A DNA stretch of 64,000 nucleotides from Enterococcus sp. DIV1094 (GTDB taxonomy: Bacteria; Bacillota; Bacilli; Lactobacillales; Enterococcaceae). The position numbers and the translations under genes were made by a program. The stretch spans positions 3,037,001 through 3,101,000 of the forward strand of contig NZ_CP147250.1 in NCBI RefSeq assembly GCF_017316305.2. Direction: 5' to 3'. Positions 42,139 to 52,944 of this stretch are shown here, one piece after another (the first letter of the stretch is position 1; every line of letters begins with the position of its first letter). The notes beneath the pieces are model-generated. The model was given only the letters and a program-made list of their open reading frames with translations. It was not told the origin of the DNA and did not search any database.

Positions 42139-42193
42139 GTGTCAATCCTCTAGCATTTTTTTCTTTTGTATTGGATAAATGAATTTTAACTTA

Positions 42194-43885
42194 TTACATT
42201 TTTTCCGGAGCATGCAATCCTAATAGACGTAAGTCTTCTTTCAGCAAGACAGTCACCGCATAAACTAATGCTAAGCGTGCTTCTTTTTGTTCATCATCCG
42301 CTAAGATTTTTGTATGTGCATAGTATTTGTTGAATGCTTGTGCCAATTTGATTGCGTGTTTCGCAATAATCGATGGCTCATATTTTTCACCCGCTTGAAG
42401 CACTGTTTCAGGATACTTCTGTACAAGCTTCACGACTTCCCAACTATTTTCATCGTTCAACGCATAATCTTGCTCTTCAGAAGGGACAAAACCTGCTTTA
42501 TCTAACAAGCTCATTGCACGTGCATGAGTATATTGTACGTAAGGTCCTGTTTCCCCTTCAAAACGAACAACTTCTTCAAGGTTGAAGTCAAACGTATTCA
42601 AACGATCATTTTTCAAATCGTGGAAAATAACGGCACCGACACCCACTTGTTTTGCAATGACATCTTTGTTTTCCAAATCAGGATTCTTTTCACTGATTTG
42701 TTGTTTTGCTGAGTCGATCGCTTCATTCAATACTTCTTCTAGTAAAACGATTTTCCCTTTACGTGTTGATAGTTTTTTACCACCTTGTGTGATCAAACCA
42801 AATGGGATGTGGTGCATATCATCTGACCAGTCAAAGCCTAGTTCTTTCAAAACAGCTTTCAATTGTTTGAAGTGATAGCTTTGCTCATTCCCAACGACAT
42901 ACAATGATTGACTGAAATCATACGTACGTTTACGGTACAAAGCAGCTGCCAAGTCACGTGTGATATAAAGTGTCGCACCATCTGATTTTTTGATCAATGC
43001 AGGATTCAGATCATAAGCAGATAAGTCAACGATCTCTGCTCCTTTATCTTCTTGCAAGAGATGTTTTTCTTCAAGTAATTCAACGATTTCATCCATCTTG
43101 TCATTGTAGAAAGCTTCACCGTTCAATGAATCAAAGCGAACTTCTAATAAATCATAGATTTTGTTGAACTCTTTCATTGATTCGTCACGGAACCATTGCC
43201 ATAGCTCCATTGCTTCTTCGTCGCCTTCTTCTAGACGTTTGAACCAAGAACGAGCTTCATCATTTAATTCAGGTTGTGTTTCAGCTTCTTCGTGGAATTG
43301 GACGTATAAACGTAATAACTCATTGATTGGTTCTGCTTTTACCGACTCAGCTGAACCCCATTTTTTGTAAGCAACGATCAATTTACCAAATTGTGTTCCC
43401 CAGTCGCCTAAATGGTTGATACGTACTGGTTGATAGCCTAGTTTTTCCATGATGAAACCAATCGAGTTTCCGATCACTGTCGAACGTAGGTGACCCATTG
43501 AGATCGGTTTGGCAATGTTTGGCGAAGACATATCGATCGGCACACTTCCTTGGTTTCCGATCGTGCTGTCGCCATAGTGTTCTTTTTCCTTCACTACAGT
43601 ACCTAATACTTGCTTACTGATGATTTCTTTGTTCATAAAGAAATTCAAATATGGACCTACGACTTCGATCTTTTCAAAATTCGTGGCATCGATTTTTTCT
43701 GCTAGATCCGCCGCGATCTGTTGAGGTGCTTTACGGAAAATTTTTGCTAATGAGAACGCAGGAAATGCGACATCTCCATGTTCTGCTGATTTTGGATTTT
43801 CCAATAATTGGGCAACTTGCTCCAACGTCAAGTCATCTTGTACTACTTCATATAGTGCTTTTGCAACAACATCTTTGTTATTCAT
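42194..43885 (-). CDS. argS: Arginyl-tRNA synthetase
   Basis: ArgRS charges tRNA-Arg. The 563-residue class I enzyme has the Arg-specific N-terminal Add-1 domain (1-110), the HIGH-type motif in [19 protein letters not shown] (about 119-137), the KMSKS equivalent as KLSTRKGK (about 365-372) and a C-terminal helical anticodon domain ending [17 protein letters not shown] precedes the ATG. It is preceded by a T-box leader, so its expression should rise when charged tRNA-Arg is scarce. Confidence 0.98.
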   Translation of the reverse strand: MNNKDVVAKALYEVVQDDLTLEQVAQLLENPKSAEHGDVAFPAFSLAKIFRKAPQQIAADLAEKIDATNFEKIEVVGPYLNFFMNKEIISKQVLGTVVKEKEHYGDSTIGNQGSVPIDMSSPNIAKPISMGHLRSTVIGNSIGFIMEKLGYQPVRINHLGDWGTQFGKLIVAYKKWGSAESVKAEPINELLRLYVQFHEEAETQPELNDEARSWFKRLEEGDEEAMELWQWFRDESMKEFNKIYDLLEVRFDSLNGEAFYNDKMDEIVELLEEKHLLQEDKGAEIVDLSAYDLNPALIKKSDGATLYITRDLAAALYRKRTYDFSQSLYVVGNEQSYHFKQLKAVLKELGFDWSDDMHHIPFGLITQGGKKLSTRKGKIVLLEEVLNEAIDSAKQQISEKNPDLENKDVIAKQVGVGAVIFHDLKNDRLNTFDFNLEEVVRFEGETGPYVQYTHARAMSLLDKAGFVPSEEQDYALNDENSWEVVKLVQKYPETVLQAGEKYEPSIIAKHAIKLAQAFNKYYAHTKILADDEQKEARLALVYAVTVLLKEDLRLLGLHAPEKM

Positions 43886-43919
43886 CTATTTTCCTCCTAT
43901 ATATTGTTTGCTGTAAAAC

Positions 43920-44155
43920 AAAAAAATCTCTAGCAAATCCATACTATCCATGAATTTACTAGAGACGAGAATTCCCGCGGTACCACTCCAATTGTCCTAA
44001 AAAAGGACCTGCTCCATCTGATATCGGTAGACGACCGTCTGTCTAAAACAGAGTTCTCCAAGTGCGCTTCATTGGGATTTGTTCGTCCGGCTTCCACTCT
44101 ACCCAGACTCGCTTTGAACGAAATGACACCAATTACTCTCTTGTTCAGCAAACAT
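43920..44155 (-). ncRNA. T-box riboswitch leader of argS
   Basis: The minus strand holds the T-box core TGGAGTGGTACCGCGGG (43973-43989), a preceding stem I and II/III region, and a terminator formed by TCTCTAG/CTAGAGA-type arms (about 43925-43966) ending in seven T. On the 3' side of stem I, CCAAT-GAAG-CGC-ACTTGG (CGC at 44064-44066) faces AGAGAGTA-ATTGG, making CGC (Arg) the likely specifier codon. This fits argS. The specifier is read by eye and not by folding. Confidence 0.9.
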
Positions 44156-44177
44156 TGTTCTTATTTAACTTGATTGA

Positions 44178-44183
44178 ATTATA
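44178..44183 (-). promoter_or_regulatory. -10 box of the argS T-box transcript
   Basis: TATAAT on the minus strand preceded by TGC gives an extended -10 (TGCTATAAT). The -35 17 bp upstream (TAGCCA) is poor. Confidence 0.6.
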
Positions 44184-44223
44184 GCAGAAATCCAATCGAC
44201 TGGCTAGAGTTTTCTTCATAAAT

Positions 44224-44337
44224 AAACGGTGTTCGAAAAGCTGACCTTCAACAATAAGCTAAAAAACCAAAAAATATGAGAAGCTATTTTCTGATTTTCT
44301 ATCTTATTGCTCAGGTCAAAGCGCTTTTCTCACAACC
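44224..44337. repeat. Palindromic interspersed repeat, copy E (114 bp)
   Basis: It starts AAACGGTGTTCGAAAAGC and ends GCGCTTTTCTCACAACC. ACAATAAG/CTTATTGC and AAAATATGAGAAGCTATTTT make the core, and TGACCT/AGGTCA pair outside. It has the same orientation as copy B and is the reverse of D1. It lies between the argS leader and arcC. Confidence 0.85.
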
Positions 44338-44338
44338 T

Positions 44339-44386
44339 AAAATGTCCAGGAGGTCTAAAGGAGAATAAAAACCAACTGGACATTTT
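44339..44386 (-). terminator. Hairpin downstream of arcC
   Basis: AAAATGTCCAG (44339-44349) and CTGGACATTTT (44376-44386) are exact complements around a 26-nt loop. The minus-strand tail is short (ATTTTAGG), so termination may be partial. It lies 35 bp after the arcC stop. Confidence 0.6.
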
Positions 44387-44421
44387 ATACACACGGTTAA
44401 GGTAAAACTGTGAGAAAGAGC

Positions 44422-45375
44422 TTATGCTTCATCCGCAACGATGATCGTTCCTTCTTCTGAAGCCAATAGATTCTCAATGTTTTCTAAAGAAGTAATAATT
44501 GCTTTTCCAGCAGGGCGAGCTTCAACAAATGCAATCGCTGCTTCCACTTTTGGCAACATACTTCCTGGGGCAAATTGGTTTTCAGCAATGTACTGTTTCA
44601 TTTCTGAAACGCCAACTGTTTCTAATTTCTTTTGATCTGGTTTTTGATAATTTACATACACGTTATCGACGCCAGTCAACACGATCAATAAATCTGCACC
44701 AATGATCTCAGCTAATTTTTCAGAAGCAAAATCTTTATCGATCACGGCTTCTTTTCCTTCAAGACCTGTCGCTGTTTCCACTACTGGAATACCGCCACCG
44801 CCAACAGAAATCGTGATGACACCTTGCTCCACTAATGTTTGGATGACACGAGCTTCTTTGATTGAGATCGGTTTTGGTGAAGCAACAACTTTACGCCAGC
44901 CACGACCAGAATCTTCTTTGAATGTTACGGAAGAATCAGCCTTCATTTGTTCATTTGCTTCTTCTTCTGTATAGAAAGGTCCCACTGGTTTGCTCGGATT
45001 TTTGAATGAAGGATCATTCTCATCAACGATGACTTGTGTTACTAAAGAAACGACATCTTTATCGATGCCTTTTTCTTTCAACACTTCACCCATTGCATTT
45101 TGTAACCAGTAACCGATTGAGCCTTCCGTCATTGCCACACATGTATCCAATGGCATTGCCGGTGTTTTTTCTGAGTCAGCTGCTTGTTGTTGAATCAACA
45201 AGTTCCCAACTTGTGGCCCATTTCCGTGTGAGATGATCAACTCATCTCCTTGTTCAATAAATTTCACTAAGTATTTTGCTGTTTCCATCAACGCATCTTG
45301 TTGCGCTTTTGCACTTGCATCTGTTGATAAAATCGCGTTTCCGCCTAATGCAACGACCACTTTTCTATTTGCCAT
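44422..45375 (-). CDS. arcC: Carbamate kinase (arginine deiminase pathway)
   Basis: The third ADI enzyme transfers phosphate from carbamoyl phosphate to ADP, yielding ATP, ammonia and CO2. The 317-residue protein starts [13 protein letters not shown] and has [12 protein letters not shown] (about 49-60), [11 protein letters not shown] (about 158-168), [10 protein letters not shown] and the [11 protein letters not shown] segment. GAAAGGGAG precedes the ATG. It is the last gene of arcA-arcB-arcC, 113 bp after arcB with a hairpin between the two. Confidence 0.96.
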   Translation of the reverse strand: MANRKVVVALGGNAILSTDASAKAQQDALMETAKYLVKFIEQGDELIISHGNGPQVGNLLIQQQAADSEKTPAMPLDTCVAMTEGSIGYWLQNAMGEVLKEKGIDKDVVSLVTQVIVDENDPSFKNPSKPVGPFYTEEEANEQMKADSSVTFKEDSGRGWRKVVASPKPISIKEARVIQTLVEQGVITISVGGGGIPVVETATGLEGKEAVIDKDFASEKLAEIIGADLLIVLTGVDNVYVNYQKPDQKKLETVGVSEMKQYIAENQFAPGSMLPKVEAAIAFVEARPAGKAIITSLENIENLLASEEGTIIVADEA

Positions 45376-45420
45376 GTTTATCTCCCTTTCTTTCAGAACA
45401 TTCTGAATTTTGCCGATGAC

Positions 45421-45468
45421 AAAACAAGCCAGCGTTCCTCTCGAACGATCCTCACGCTGACTCGTTTT
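45421..45468 (-). terminator. Hairpin/attenuator between arcB and arcC
   Basis: AAAACAAGCCAGCG (45421-45434) pairs with CGCTGACTCGTTTT (45455-45468) with two mismatches. The minus-strand side ends TTGTTTTGTC, a modest T tail. It may set arcC lower than arcAB or mark an RNA processing site. Confidence 0.65.
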
Positions 45469-45488
45469 GATTATTTACTTGTTAGTGT

Positions 45489-46508
45489 TTATACACGAGG
45501 AATGAATAAGTTTCCTAATGTTGCTGCCATGATTGCTTTGATTGAGTGCATGCGGTTTTCTGCTTGCTCAAATTGGCGTGCATATTTGCTGCGGAACACT
45601 TCATCAGTCACTTCCATTTCAGTGATGCCAAAGCGTTCTTTCATTTGCTCACCGTATACAGTCTTAGTATCATGGAACGCTGGTAAGCAGTGTAAGAAGA
45701 TCAAACGATCTGTATTGTTTGTTTTTTCTACCATATCCATGTTGATTTGGTAAGGTTTCAATAATTTGATACGCTCTTCAAACTTATCTTCTTCACCCAT
45801 TGATACCCATACGTCTGAGTAAAGAACGTCAGCTCCGTCTACACCTTTCGCTACATCGTCAGTGATCATTAGTTGTGCGCCTGATTTAGCCGCAAACTCT
45901 TCAGCCATTTTCACGATTTCTTCTTCAGGTTGTAATTCTTTTGGTGCAACGATACGCATGTTTGTTCCTAAGATCGCACCTGTTACTAATAATGAGTTCG
46001 CCATGTTGTTACGGCCATCTCCACAATAAGCAACTGTGATGCCTTCTACTTTACCGAAGTTTTCTTGGATCGTTAAGAAGTCAGCGATCATTTGAGTTGG
46101 ATGCCATTCGTCCGTTAAACCATTCCATACAGGCACGCCTGAGTATTCTGCCAATTCTTCAACCATTTGTTGGCTAAAGCCACGGAACTCGATTCCGTCG
46201 AACATGCTTCCTAATACTTTCGCTGTATCTTCAGTTGATTCTTTTTTACCCAATTGGATATCATTCGCACCTAAGTATTCAGGATGCGCACCAAGATCGA
46301 TTGCTGCAGTTGTAAATGCGGCACGAGTACGTGTTGATGTTTTTTCAAATAGTAACGCAATATTTTTTCCTTCTAAGTAATGATGTGGGATGCCACGTTT
46401 TTTCAAATCTTTCAAGTGTTGAGAAAAGTCGATCAAATACTGTAACTCTTCCTTTGTAAAATCTTTTTCTGCTAATAAACTTCTTCCTTGAAATACTGAT
46501 TCTTTCAT
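45489..46508 (-). CDS. arcB: Ornithine carbamoyltransferase, catabolic (ArcB)
   Basis: The second ADI enzyme splits citrulline with phosphate into ornithine and carbamoyl phosphate. The 339-residue protein carries the carbamoyl phosphate motif STRTR within [12 protein letters not shown] (about 55-66), the HPTQ-type [12 protein letters not shown] segment (about 133-144) and the ornithine loop HCLPAFHD (about 273-280). Its position between arcA and arcC supports the catabolic rather than biosynthetic form. AAAGGAG precedes the ATG. Confidence 0.96.
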   Translation of the reverse strand: MKESVFQGRSLLAEKDFTKEELQYLIDFSQHLKDLKKRGIPHHYLEGKNIALLFEKTSTRTRAAFTTAAIDLGAHPEYLGANDIQLGKKESTEDTAKVLGSMFDGIEFRGFSQQMVEELAEYSGVPVWNGLTDEWHPTQMIADFLTIQENFGKVEGITVAYCGDGRNNMANSLLVTGAILGTNMRIVAPKELQPEEEIVKMAEEFAAKSGAQLMITDDVAKGVDGADVLYSDVWVSMGEEDKFEERIKLLKPYQINMDMVEKTNNTDRLIFLHCLPAFHDTKTVYGEQMKERFGITEMEVTDEVFRSKYARQFEQAENRMHSIKAIMAATLGNLFIPRV

Positions 46509-46563
46509 ATGAACATTCTCCTTTAAAATTGTATTCTATTTGATATTTAGGTTAAGAGGAAAT

Positions 46564-46593
46564 CTGATGGCAGCTGACAGTAACTGCCATCAG
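46564..46593 (-). other. Hairpin between arcA and arcB without T tract
   Basis: CTGATGGCAG (46564-46573) and CTGCCATCAG (46584-46593) are exact complements around a 10-nt loop. With no T run it is more likely an RNA stability or processing hairpin than a terminator. Confidence 0.55.
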
Positions 46594-46600
46594 GAATAAA

Positions 46601-47830
46601 CTATTTTAAATCTTCACGAACTAATGGTTGGCTCATGCAACGAGGGCCGCCACGACCACGTGACAATTCACTTGAAGTGATTTCCAATACTTTGATACCG
46701 TAGCTTCTCAATAACTCATTTGATACATAGTTACGGTTGTAAGTAACTACTACACCAGGAGCGATTGCTAATGTGTTTGAGCCATCATTCCATTGTTCAC
46801 GAGGAGCAACGATCGCATCACCATTACCAGTAGGGATCAACACTAGATCATCTAACCCTAAAGCTGATTTCAATGACTCTTGTAAATCATCTGAATGAGA
46901 GATCGTGATATCATCGCCAGCTTGTTCAATTGTAAAGACATCCATTTTTCCTTCTTTACTTTGGATCGCTGGGTGGATCGTGAACTTATCATGGTCAACC
47001 ATTGTAAATACTGTATCTAAATGCATCATCGCACGGTTATTTGGGATCTTGATTGCCAAGACTTTTTCAAATCCTGAATTTTTCGCAAATAAGTGACGTG
47101 CTAAACGCTCGATTGCTTTTGCATTTGTTCGTTGTGAGATACCAACAGCGACAACTGTGTCACTAAGGATCAATTCATCTCCACCTTCGATATGGTCTGG
47201 ATTTTCACGATCCAACCATACCTCAACGCCTTTATTTGCAAAACGTGGATGGTGTTTCAAAATGTATTCTGTGAACATTGACTCACGACGACGTGCTTCA
47301 AACGCCATCTTATTCACTGTCATTCCGTTCCCCATTGATGCGGAAGGGTCTCTCGTGAAGTATAAGTTAGGCATTGGGTCCATGTAGAATGGATAATCAT
47401 CATCAGCTGATAGATCATATAAGCTGCGTGATTTAACATCGATATCTTTTGTACGAACACCAGCCATGATCTTATCAACCATATCTTGTGTATCCATTGA
47501 TAGAAGGAACTCATGAAGACCATCTCTAACAGCATTTGATGCAATGAAAGATTCGTCTAACATTTTATTTAAAAATTGCTCTTTGACATTACCCGCATCG
47601 ATTGCTTCAGCTGCCAATTTTTCTAGATATAATGTTTCTGCCCCTTCACTTTGAAGTACTTGTGCAAATTCATCATGCTCAGCTTGTGCGATCGGTAAAT
47701 ATGGAATATCATCGAACAACAAACGGTCCATAATATCTGGCGTTAGATTTTCCACTTCTTGTCCAGGTCGTTTTAATAATACTGTCTTTAACTTCCCTAT
47801 CTCAGAGAAAACGTGAATCGGTTTATCCAT
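46601..47830 (-). CDS. arcA: Arginine deiminase
   Basis: The first ADI enzyme converts arginine to citrulline and ammonia. The 409-residue protein shows the guanidino-modifying fold: the N-terminal [37 protein letters not shown] (about 160-173), the EGGDE motif, [15 protein letters not shown] and the catalytic Cys in [10 protein letters not shown] near the C-terminus. GAAGGAGG precedes the ATG. The gene leads arcABC and gives ATP and acid resistance; a Crp-like site and a possible cre lie upstream. No arcD antiporter gene is in the window. Confidence 0.97.
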   Translation of the reverse strand: MDKPIHVFSEIGKLKTVLLKRPGQEVENLTPDIMDRLLFDDIPYLPIAQAEHDEFAQVLQSEGAETLYLEKLAAEAIDAGNVKEQFLNKMLDESFIASNAVRDGLHEFLLSMDTQDMVDKIMAGVRTKDIDVKSRSLYDLSADDDYPFYMDPMPNLYFTRDPSASMGNGMTVNKMAFEARRRESMFTEYILKHHPRFANKGVEVWLDRENPDHIEGGDELILSDTVVAVGISQRTNAKAIERLARHLFAKNSGFEKVLAIKIPNNRAMMHLDTVFTMVDHDKFTIHPAIQSKEGKMDVFTIEQAGDDITISHSDDLQESLKSALGLDDLVLIPTGNGDAIVAPREQWNDGSNTLAIAPGVVVTYNRNYVSNELLRSYGIKVLEITSSELSRGRGGPRCMSQPLVREDLK

Positions 47831-47913
47831 GTTGTGTTGCCTCCTTCGTTTTGTTTACATTCTTAGAATAAACCGGTTTTGTAATCACTTTCATGCTTTT
47901 CTCGCATTTAAAA

Positions 47914-47929
47914 TGAGAAGAATCTCACA
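47914..47929. promoter_or_regulatory. Crp/Fnr-type site, probable ArcR operator for arcA
   Basis: TGAGA-AGAATC-TCACA is a near-perfect TGTGA-N6-TCACA palindrome. Counting to the arcA -10 candidate TATTCT puts its centre about 62 bp before the likely start, a class I activator distance. Confidence 0.6.
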
Positions 47930-48075
47930 TTATTAAACATTAATTAAATAATTAAACATTTTTGCAACTTTTATTAATAATTTCTCTTTTTTTTATACTG
48001 AAAACTCTCTCAAAAAAATTTTTATTCATCAAAAATTTTTTTATGTATATTTTGAAATTCCAATTAAATTAAGCT

Positions 48076-48089
48076 TGTTAGCGTTTACT
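48076..48089. promoter_or_regulatory. Possible cre (CcpA) site upstream of arcA
   Basis: TGTTAGCGTTTACT agrees with the cre consensus TGWAANCGNTNWCA at all but two positions, including the central CG. It would bring glucose repression of the ADI genes. Confidence 0.45.
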
Positions 48090-48563
48090 TTATGTATATT
48101 ATTTGTTTTTTATACAGTTTTATGATAGGTCAACAAATTTTATTCATTCGTTTTGTATAATTCTTACATAATAACAAAGTCTATTGATTTTTTATAATAA
48201 ATTGCTTTTATCTGCGTGTATTTTCTCTTTTCTATGAAACGTGATTCTACACACAGCACCAAATGGTATTTATGGCTGATCTTTATAAATCGTTATGTCC
48301 TCTCTTTTGAAAAATAGTCAAAAACATGAATGTGTTTAAGACTGTTCGTCATTATTTCTTTGGATCTGAATGCTGGTTGATTATTAGATTAATCATTATC
48401 CCATTCTAAGTAGTTGAAACAATTCTTTGGCTAGACTTTAGGAAAAGGAAAAATAAGTTTATCTAGTAAATTTTTGTTTCTAAAGGACTGTGCTAAAGCT
48501 TTACAAAAGAATTAAAAGAAGTCACAATAGAACTAAAGTATTAATTAGGAAGTAGGAATATCC

Positions 48564-49265
48564 ATGCGTATAAATAAAATCGACTATCATTTTTCTAAAC
48601 TCAGATATCAACCTGATTTTGAACACTTTACTGATGAGGAATTTGAAGAACTCAAAGAGCAGACTGTCCTACGTTCATATAAGAAAGGACAAGTACTCTT
48701 TGATGAAGGAGATGAACGTCAGCGATTCTATGTACTATCAGAAGGCCTGATCCGCTTAGAGCGTTATGACGAAAGCGCCACTTATTACTACTATGATTAT
48801 GTCACCGCAAATAATCTTTTTCCAATGTCCGGTATTTTTGAAGAAGGAACCTATACGTATACAGCACAAGCCATGACCGATATCGAAACATTTTACTTCC
48901 CTGTCGCTTGTTATGAAAAAATCGTCAGAAACAATCCTAGCCAATTGATCTATATGATCCAAAAATTAGCTAAAGTCGTCCAGATGCATGAACTACGCAT
49001 CCAAATCGGCTTGACTTCCAGTGCCTTTGACCGAGTAAAACAAAACCTATTTGTTTTAAAAGAAGAATTAGGAATCCCTACAGAAGATGGCCACGTATCG
49101 ATCCCTTACCCTATCACGCTGAAAGAACTTGCTGTGAACAGCGGCACCACACGTGAGACTGCCGGACAAGTCATCAAGCAGCTGAAAGATTCAGGGTTGC
49201 TGGATTACGATAAGAAACGATTTACGTTTTGTAAGGAGGCAGTGACGCCGGGGTGGCGGGAGTGA
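48564..49265 (+). CDS. arcR: Crp/Fnr-family regulator ArcR
   Basis: A 233-residue Crp/Fnr protein: N-terminal cyclic-nucleotide-binding-like beta roll (about 18-135; KGQVLFDEGDERQRFYVLSE) and C-terminal HTH with ITLKELAVNSGTTRETAGQVIKQL (about 188-211). There is no Cys cluster for an Fe-S centre at the N-terminus, so it is not a classic Fnr. ArcR members activate arc genes in enterococci and lactobacilli. It is divergent from arcA with a shared regulatory region. AGGAAG lies about 10 nt before the ATG, and a bidirectional terminator follows. Confidence 0.9.
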   Translation: MRINKIDYHFSKLRYQPDFEHFTDEEFEELKEQTVLRSYKKGQVLFDEGDERQRFYVLSEGLIRLERYDESATYYYYDYVTANNLFPMSGIFEEGTYTYTAQAMTDIETFYFPVACYEKIVRNNPSQLIYMIQKLAKVVQMHELRIQIGLTSSAFDRVKQNLFVLKEELGIPTEDGHVSIPYPITLKELAVNSGTTRETAGQVIKQLKDSGLLDYDKKRFTFCKEAVTPGWRE

Positions 49266-49301
49266 TCCGCCAAAGCATTCTACACTAATCAAATAACAAT
49301 A

Positions 49302-49346
49302 GATGAGCCAAAGATAGTTTAAATATAAAACTGCCTTTGGCTCATC
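49302..49346. terminator. Bidirectional terminator between arcR and the polysaccharide locus
   Basis: GATGAGCCAAAG (49302-49313) and CTTTGGCTCATC (49335-49346) with an inner AGTTT/AAACT stem. T-rich tails lie on both strands, serving the convergent ends of arcR and wzx. Confidence 0.9.
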
Positions 49347-49392
49347 TTCATTTTTATCTTTAAAATATTCAATAAAAGAAGGAAGTAATTTT

Positions 49393-50811
49393 TTATTTAC
49401 TTCTTTTTTCTTTGATAAAAGCAATAATTGGGTTTGTTTTCATCACTGTAGTGAGTACAAAATAGACGAACATAGCGATTAAACCTTGTATTATATTTGT
49501 CATTAAACTTGGTGGCATAGCTTGTGTCAACATTCTTGTAATGATCATCATTACAAGTGCTGAAATAAGATAAATAATTATACGACGAAAATTAAAAGAA
49601 AAGTTAGTCGACTTGAGAAACGACCTTACTCTCACTGCAGTAACAAAAAACTCTGCCAGTAAATTAGAAATGACGACTCCAAAAAATCCAATAGTTGGTA
49701 ATAAAATTAAATTACTTATAATATTTATGCCTGCACCAATAATCACAGATTTATTGTATTCTTTTACCTTGCCAATAGGAATAAGGTATTGCCTAGAAAC
49801 AGCCATGCCTAAAGGAATGATTACAATTAATGGGGTGAAAAACGGAATTACATTATTTATAAATAAAAACTTTTCACCAAAAAACCACGGAACAAGTTTA
49901 TCATATACAGTTAACATCCCAAACATAATGGGCAAACTAAAAAACAACTGTAAATCAATTGTCTTATCCATTAATTCAACAATACGATGAATACTTTTTT
50001 TTGCAAACAAACCACTCATGTGTGGTAGTAAAACAATATCCAGTGTAGTGATGATGGTAATAAACACAGTATTCAGTGTTAATGAGTTTGTATAAAACCC
50101 AACTGCTGAAGCTCCTATAAATACGCCCAACAAAGTCTTATTCAAATTCGTGTATAAAGTAATCGCCACTTGTGGTATAAAGAATTCAAAAGAACCTTTG
50201 ATGTGACTAAAACTTTTTTTTAGGTTAATTTTTTGAAACTTAATATAAGGTTTGATAAAGAACCAAACTAATAATTGTGAAATGAAGGTACCCGTTGTTT
50301 GGATCAAAATATAGATACCTACATCATTTGAATCCTTAATAAAAAGCAGTATTAGTACAAAGGTAATTATTTGAACGAATAAACTTGATACACTTGTCAA
50401 CTTAAAATCTTCAATTCCCATAAAGAACCAGGATATATCGAATAACACTGCTAAAATTGTTAAACTTTGAAAATAAAAATAATTACTGTTAGGTAGAAAG
50501 CTGACTACACCAATATAAATAAAAAATACTGTTAACGTCAATATTGCTTTAAACACAACAATTTCCCAAAATAGTTTAGATATATCCTCTTGCCGATTAT
50601 ACGCAAGTGCAATTTCTCTGTTTCCATACATAGCTACGCCTAAACTAGCAACTAATACAAAATATTGTGCGATTGAATTTGTATAATTGAAAATACCTAT
50701 TCCTGCAGGACCTAACGCCATAGAGACTATCGGTATAGTTACGATTGGAATAACTATTTTCATTATCTGGAATATAGATTGATAAATGAAATTTCGAGCT
50801 ATGTTTTTCAC
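49393..50811 (-). CDS. wzx: Polysaccharide flippase Wzx (MVF/MOP family)
   Basis: A 472-residue membrane protein with about 12-14 helices and the Wzx hallmark N-terminus (NFIYQSIFQIMKIVIPIVTI, then the LGPAGIGIFNYTNSIAQYF loop). It turns the lipid-linked repeat unit across the membrane before Wzy joins units. The start is a GTG (50809-50811) with AAGGG upstream; the ugd stop is 5 bp away. It is the last gene of the polysaccharide operon in this window. Base composition is AT-rich, as in the other sugar genes of the locus. Confidence 0.9.
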   Translation of the reverse strand: MKNIARNFIYQSIFQIMKIVIPIVTIPIVSMALGPAGIGIFNYTNSIAQYFVLVASLGVAMYGNREIALAYNRQEDISKLFWEIVVFKAILTLTVFFIYIGVVSFLPNSNYFYFQSLTILAVLFDISWFFMGIEDFKLTSVSSLFVQIITFVLILLFIKDSNDVGIYILIQTTGTFISQLLVWFFIKPYIKFQKINLKKSFSHIKGSFEFFIPQVAITLYTNLNKTLLGVFIGASAVGFYTNSLTLNTVFITIITTLDIVLLPHMSGLFAKKSIHRIVELMDKTIDLQLFFSLPIMFGMLTVYDKLVPWFFGEKFLFINNVIPFFTPLIVIIPLGMAVSRQYLIPIGKVKEYNKSVIIGAGINIISNLILLPTIGFFGVVISNLLAEFFVTAVRVRSFLKSTNFSFNFRRIIIYLISALVMMIITRMLTQAMPPSLMTNIIQGLIAMFVYFVLTTVMKTNPIIAFIKEKRSK

Positions 50812-50815
50812 TCAA

Positions 50816-51982
50816 TCAATCCCTTCTAAAAATGTCTCTGGTATAAACTTTTTCTTCAACGTCAACTAATTCTTCATCAAATCGATTAGATATGATTACA
50901 TCACTAATATTTTTAAATTCTTCAAGTTCATGAATCACAGGAAAACCAGAAAACTCTGTATCATCTAAAGTAGGTTCATAAACCACAATAGAAATACCTC
51001 TCGCCTTCAGTCTTTTCATTACACCCTGAATCGAAGAATAACGAAAATTATCTGAGGCAGCTTTCATTGTTAAACGATAAATTCCTACTACTTTAGGATT
51101 TCTAGTTAAAATTTGCTCTGCAATAAAATCTTTTCTAGTCGTGTTTGCATCAACGATTGCACCAATTAAATTACTTGGAACACCACTATAATTCGCACGC
51201 AACTGCTTAGTATCTTTTGGTAAACAGTAACCACCATAACCAAACGAAGGGTTATTATAATGTGAACCAATCCTAGGATCTAGTCCGACCCCTTCAATGA
51301 TTTGCCTACTATCTAAACCATTTGACTCAGCATACGTGTCTAGTTCATTAAAATATGCAACTCTTAGAGCCAAATACGTATTTGAAAATAATTTGATTGC
51401 TTCAGCTTCTGTTGAATTTGTTAATAATATAGGGACATCTTTATCGTGTGCATTCTTCTTAAAAAGATTTGCAATTTTTTGCCCTCTATCTGAATTTTCA
51501 CCAATAACAATTCTTGATGGATGAAGGTTGTCGTATAATGCTTTGCCTTCACGCAAAAATTCTGGAGAAAAGATTATCCGCTCCGTTCCATACTTTTTCT
51601 TTAACTCTTCTGTGTACCCTACAGGAACAGTGGATTTGATTATAAAAGTAGCATCCGGTCGAATTGCTAAAGCTTCTTCGATTACTTTTTCAACTGAAGA
51701 AGTGTTAAAGTAATTTTTCTTTTCATCATAATCTGTTGGGGTTGCGATAATTAGGTAATCACCAAAAATAACAGCTTCTTCGAAGTCTTTAATAAAATTA
51801 ATCTTGAGATTATCCTTTTTTAAAAATTCACTGATTTCTTTATCTTCTATAGGAGAGATTCCTTGAATCAGCTGATCTATTTTTTCTGTTACAATATCAA
51901 ATGCTTTGACTTCCTCGCTTTGGCTTAGAAGTAGTGCATTTGCTAAACCTACATAGCCTAAGCCGAATACTGAGATATTCAT
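50816..51982 (-). CDS. ugd: UDP-glucose 6-dehydrogenase
   Basis: Ugd oxidises UDP-glucose to UDP-glucuronate. The 388-residue enzyme has the N-terminal NAD motif [12 protein letters not shown] (about 4-15), the [11 protein letters not shown] segment (about 117-127), SPEFLREG, and the catalytic Cys in [15 protein letters not shown] (about 248-262). The start overlaps the preceding glycosyltransferase stop by 4 bp (ATGA). Its presence implies a glucuronic acid (or derived) residue and a charged polymer. Confidence 0.94.
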   Translation of the reverse strand: MNISVFGLGYVGLANALLLSQSEEVKAFDIVTEKIDQLIQGISPIEDKEISEFLKKDNLKINFIKDFEEAVIFGDYLIIATPTDYDEKKNYFNTSSVEKVIEEALAIRPDATFIIKSTVPVGYTEELKKKYGTERIIFSPEFLREGKALYDNLHPSRIVIGENSDRGQKIANLFKKNAHDKDVPILLTNSTEAEAIKLFSNTYLALRVAYFNELDTYAESNGLDSRQIIEGVGLDPRIGSHYNNPSFGYGGYCLPKDTKQLRANYSGVPSNLIGAIVDANTTRKDFIAEQILTRNPKVVGIYRLTMKAASDNFRYSSIQGVMKRLKARGISIVVYEPTLDDTEFSGFPVIHELEEFKNISDVIISNRFDEELVDVEEKVYTRDIFRRD

Positions 51983-52908
51983 ATCCTTGTCCTCGTCTTT
52001 TCTAAGTTTCTATTTGCTTTTATAAAGTAATATAAATAAGTAACGTTCCACTTTTCTGTAAATGGCACTTTATTTCTTATATTGGTTAACTCTGTTTTTT
52101 TCTCTTCATAACACAAGGCGTTATCTGAAGAAATAGCTAGCTGTATTACGGTATAAAGAAATAAGTAATAATATTTTTTTTTAATTTTATTGCAATTTTT
52201 TTCGATCCATTCCATTGAAAATTTATACGTGCCACTTCTTCCTACTCGATTTGTTTGCTCCTCATTATGATAGATGACTAATGGTTCCTTGATATGTTTG
52301 AAAGAGATTCCTTTATCACTAGCCTGAATGACCCAGTCCCAATCTTGATGTTTAATCAGTTCATTATCGAAGGGTACTTCTTCAAAAATATTTTTTGATC
52401 CAAATAATGTAGATGTTTGAATAAATCCGCTTTTCAAACCATATCTATAAGAAAACAAATAATCCACTATGTTTCCATTGCTATTATCGAAGTTTTTTCT
52501 TGGTAAAACAACCTCATTAGACTTCATTTTATTTATAACAGAGCAGAATATAATACTTTTATTCTGAAATGATCGACAAAGATTTATTTGCTGTTCGATT
52601 TTTTCAGGTAACCACTCATCATCATCATCTAATAATGCAATGTACTTACCTTTTGCCTGATCAATCCCAAAATTTCTAGCATAATTTCCACCTTTTTTTT
52701 CTATAGTTTCAAAGCATTCTAAAGGTAAAATACAGTTAGTTTTATAATTCTGTAACATTTTTTTGATTCTATTGTTTACACCATCGATTACAACTACAAT
52801 TTCAATATCTCTATAGGTCTGTCTCTCAATACTCTTAATAGCTCTTATTAATTCAGTATCCCTATTTACTGTAGTTATAATTGCTGTTACAAGTTCTTCT
52901 TTCACCAT
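51979..52908 (-). CDS. Glycosyltransferase family 2
   Basis: A 309-residue GT-A fold glycosyltransferase. [20 protein letters not shown] at the N-terminus, the UDP-sugar and metal motif LLDDDDEW (about 92-99), and a C-terminal region with [10 protein letters not shown] holding the probable catalytic acid. Donor and acceptor cannot be read from the sequence. GAGGACG lies before the ATG. It follows the second GT2 gene by 36 bp and overlaps ugd by 4 bp. Confidence 0.85.
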   Translation of the reverse strand: MVKEELVTAIITTVNRDTELIRAIKSIERQTYRDIEIVVVIDGVNNRIKKMLQNYKTNCILPLECFETIEKKGGNYARNFGIDQAKGKYIALLDDDDEWLPEKIEQQINLCRSFQNKSIIFCSVINKMKSNEVVLPRKNFDNSNGNIVDYLFSYRYGLKSGFIQTSTLFGSKNIFEEVPFDNELIKHQDWDWVIQASDKGISFKHIKEPLVIYHNEEQTNRVGRSGTYKFSMEWIEKNCNKIKKKYYYLFLYTVIQLAISSDNALCYEEKKTELTNIRNKVPFTEKWNVTYLYYFIKANRNLEKTRTRI

Positions 52909-52944
52909 TATTGATTCGTCCTCTATTTGTTATATTCATTCGAT

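Larger units (their letters stand above)
47831..48563. other. AT-rich regulatory region between arcA and divergent arcR
   Basis: The 733 bp contain no gene. They hold a Crp/Fnr-like site (47914-47929), a possible cre (48076-48089), a weak ARG-box-like palindrome TGTATAATTCTTACA (48154-48168), AT inverted repeats near 48013-48046, and the arcR leader. The size and number of sites suggest combined control by ArcR, CcpA and ArgR, which is established for arc operons in related genera. Confidence 0.5.

Noticed and set aside
48013..48046. AT inverted repeat AAAAATTTTT upstream of arcA as a terminator or operator
   Set aside because: Pure A/T composition makes such symmetry expected by chance; it is mentioned only within the region entry.
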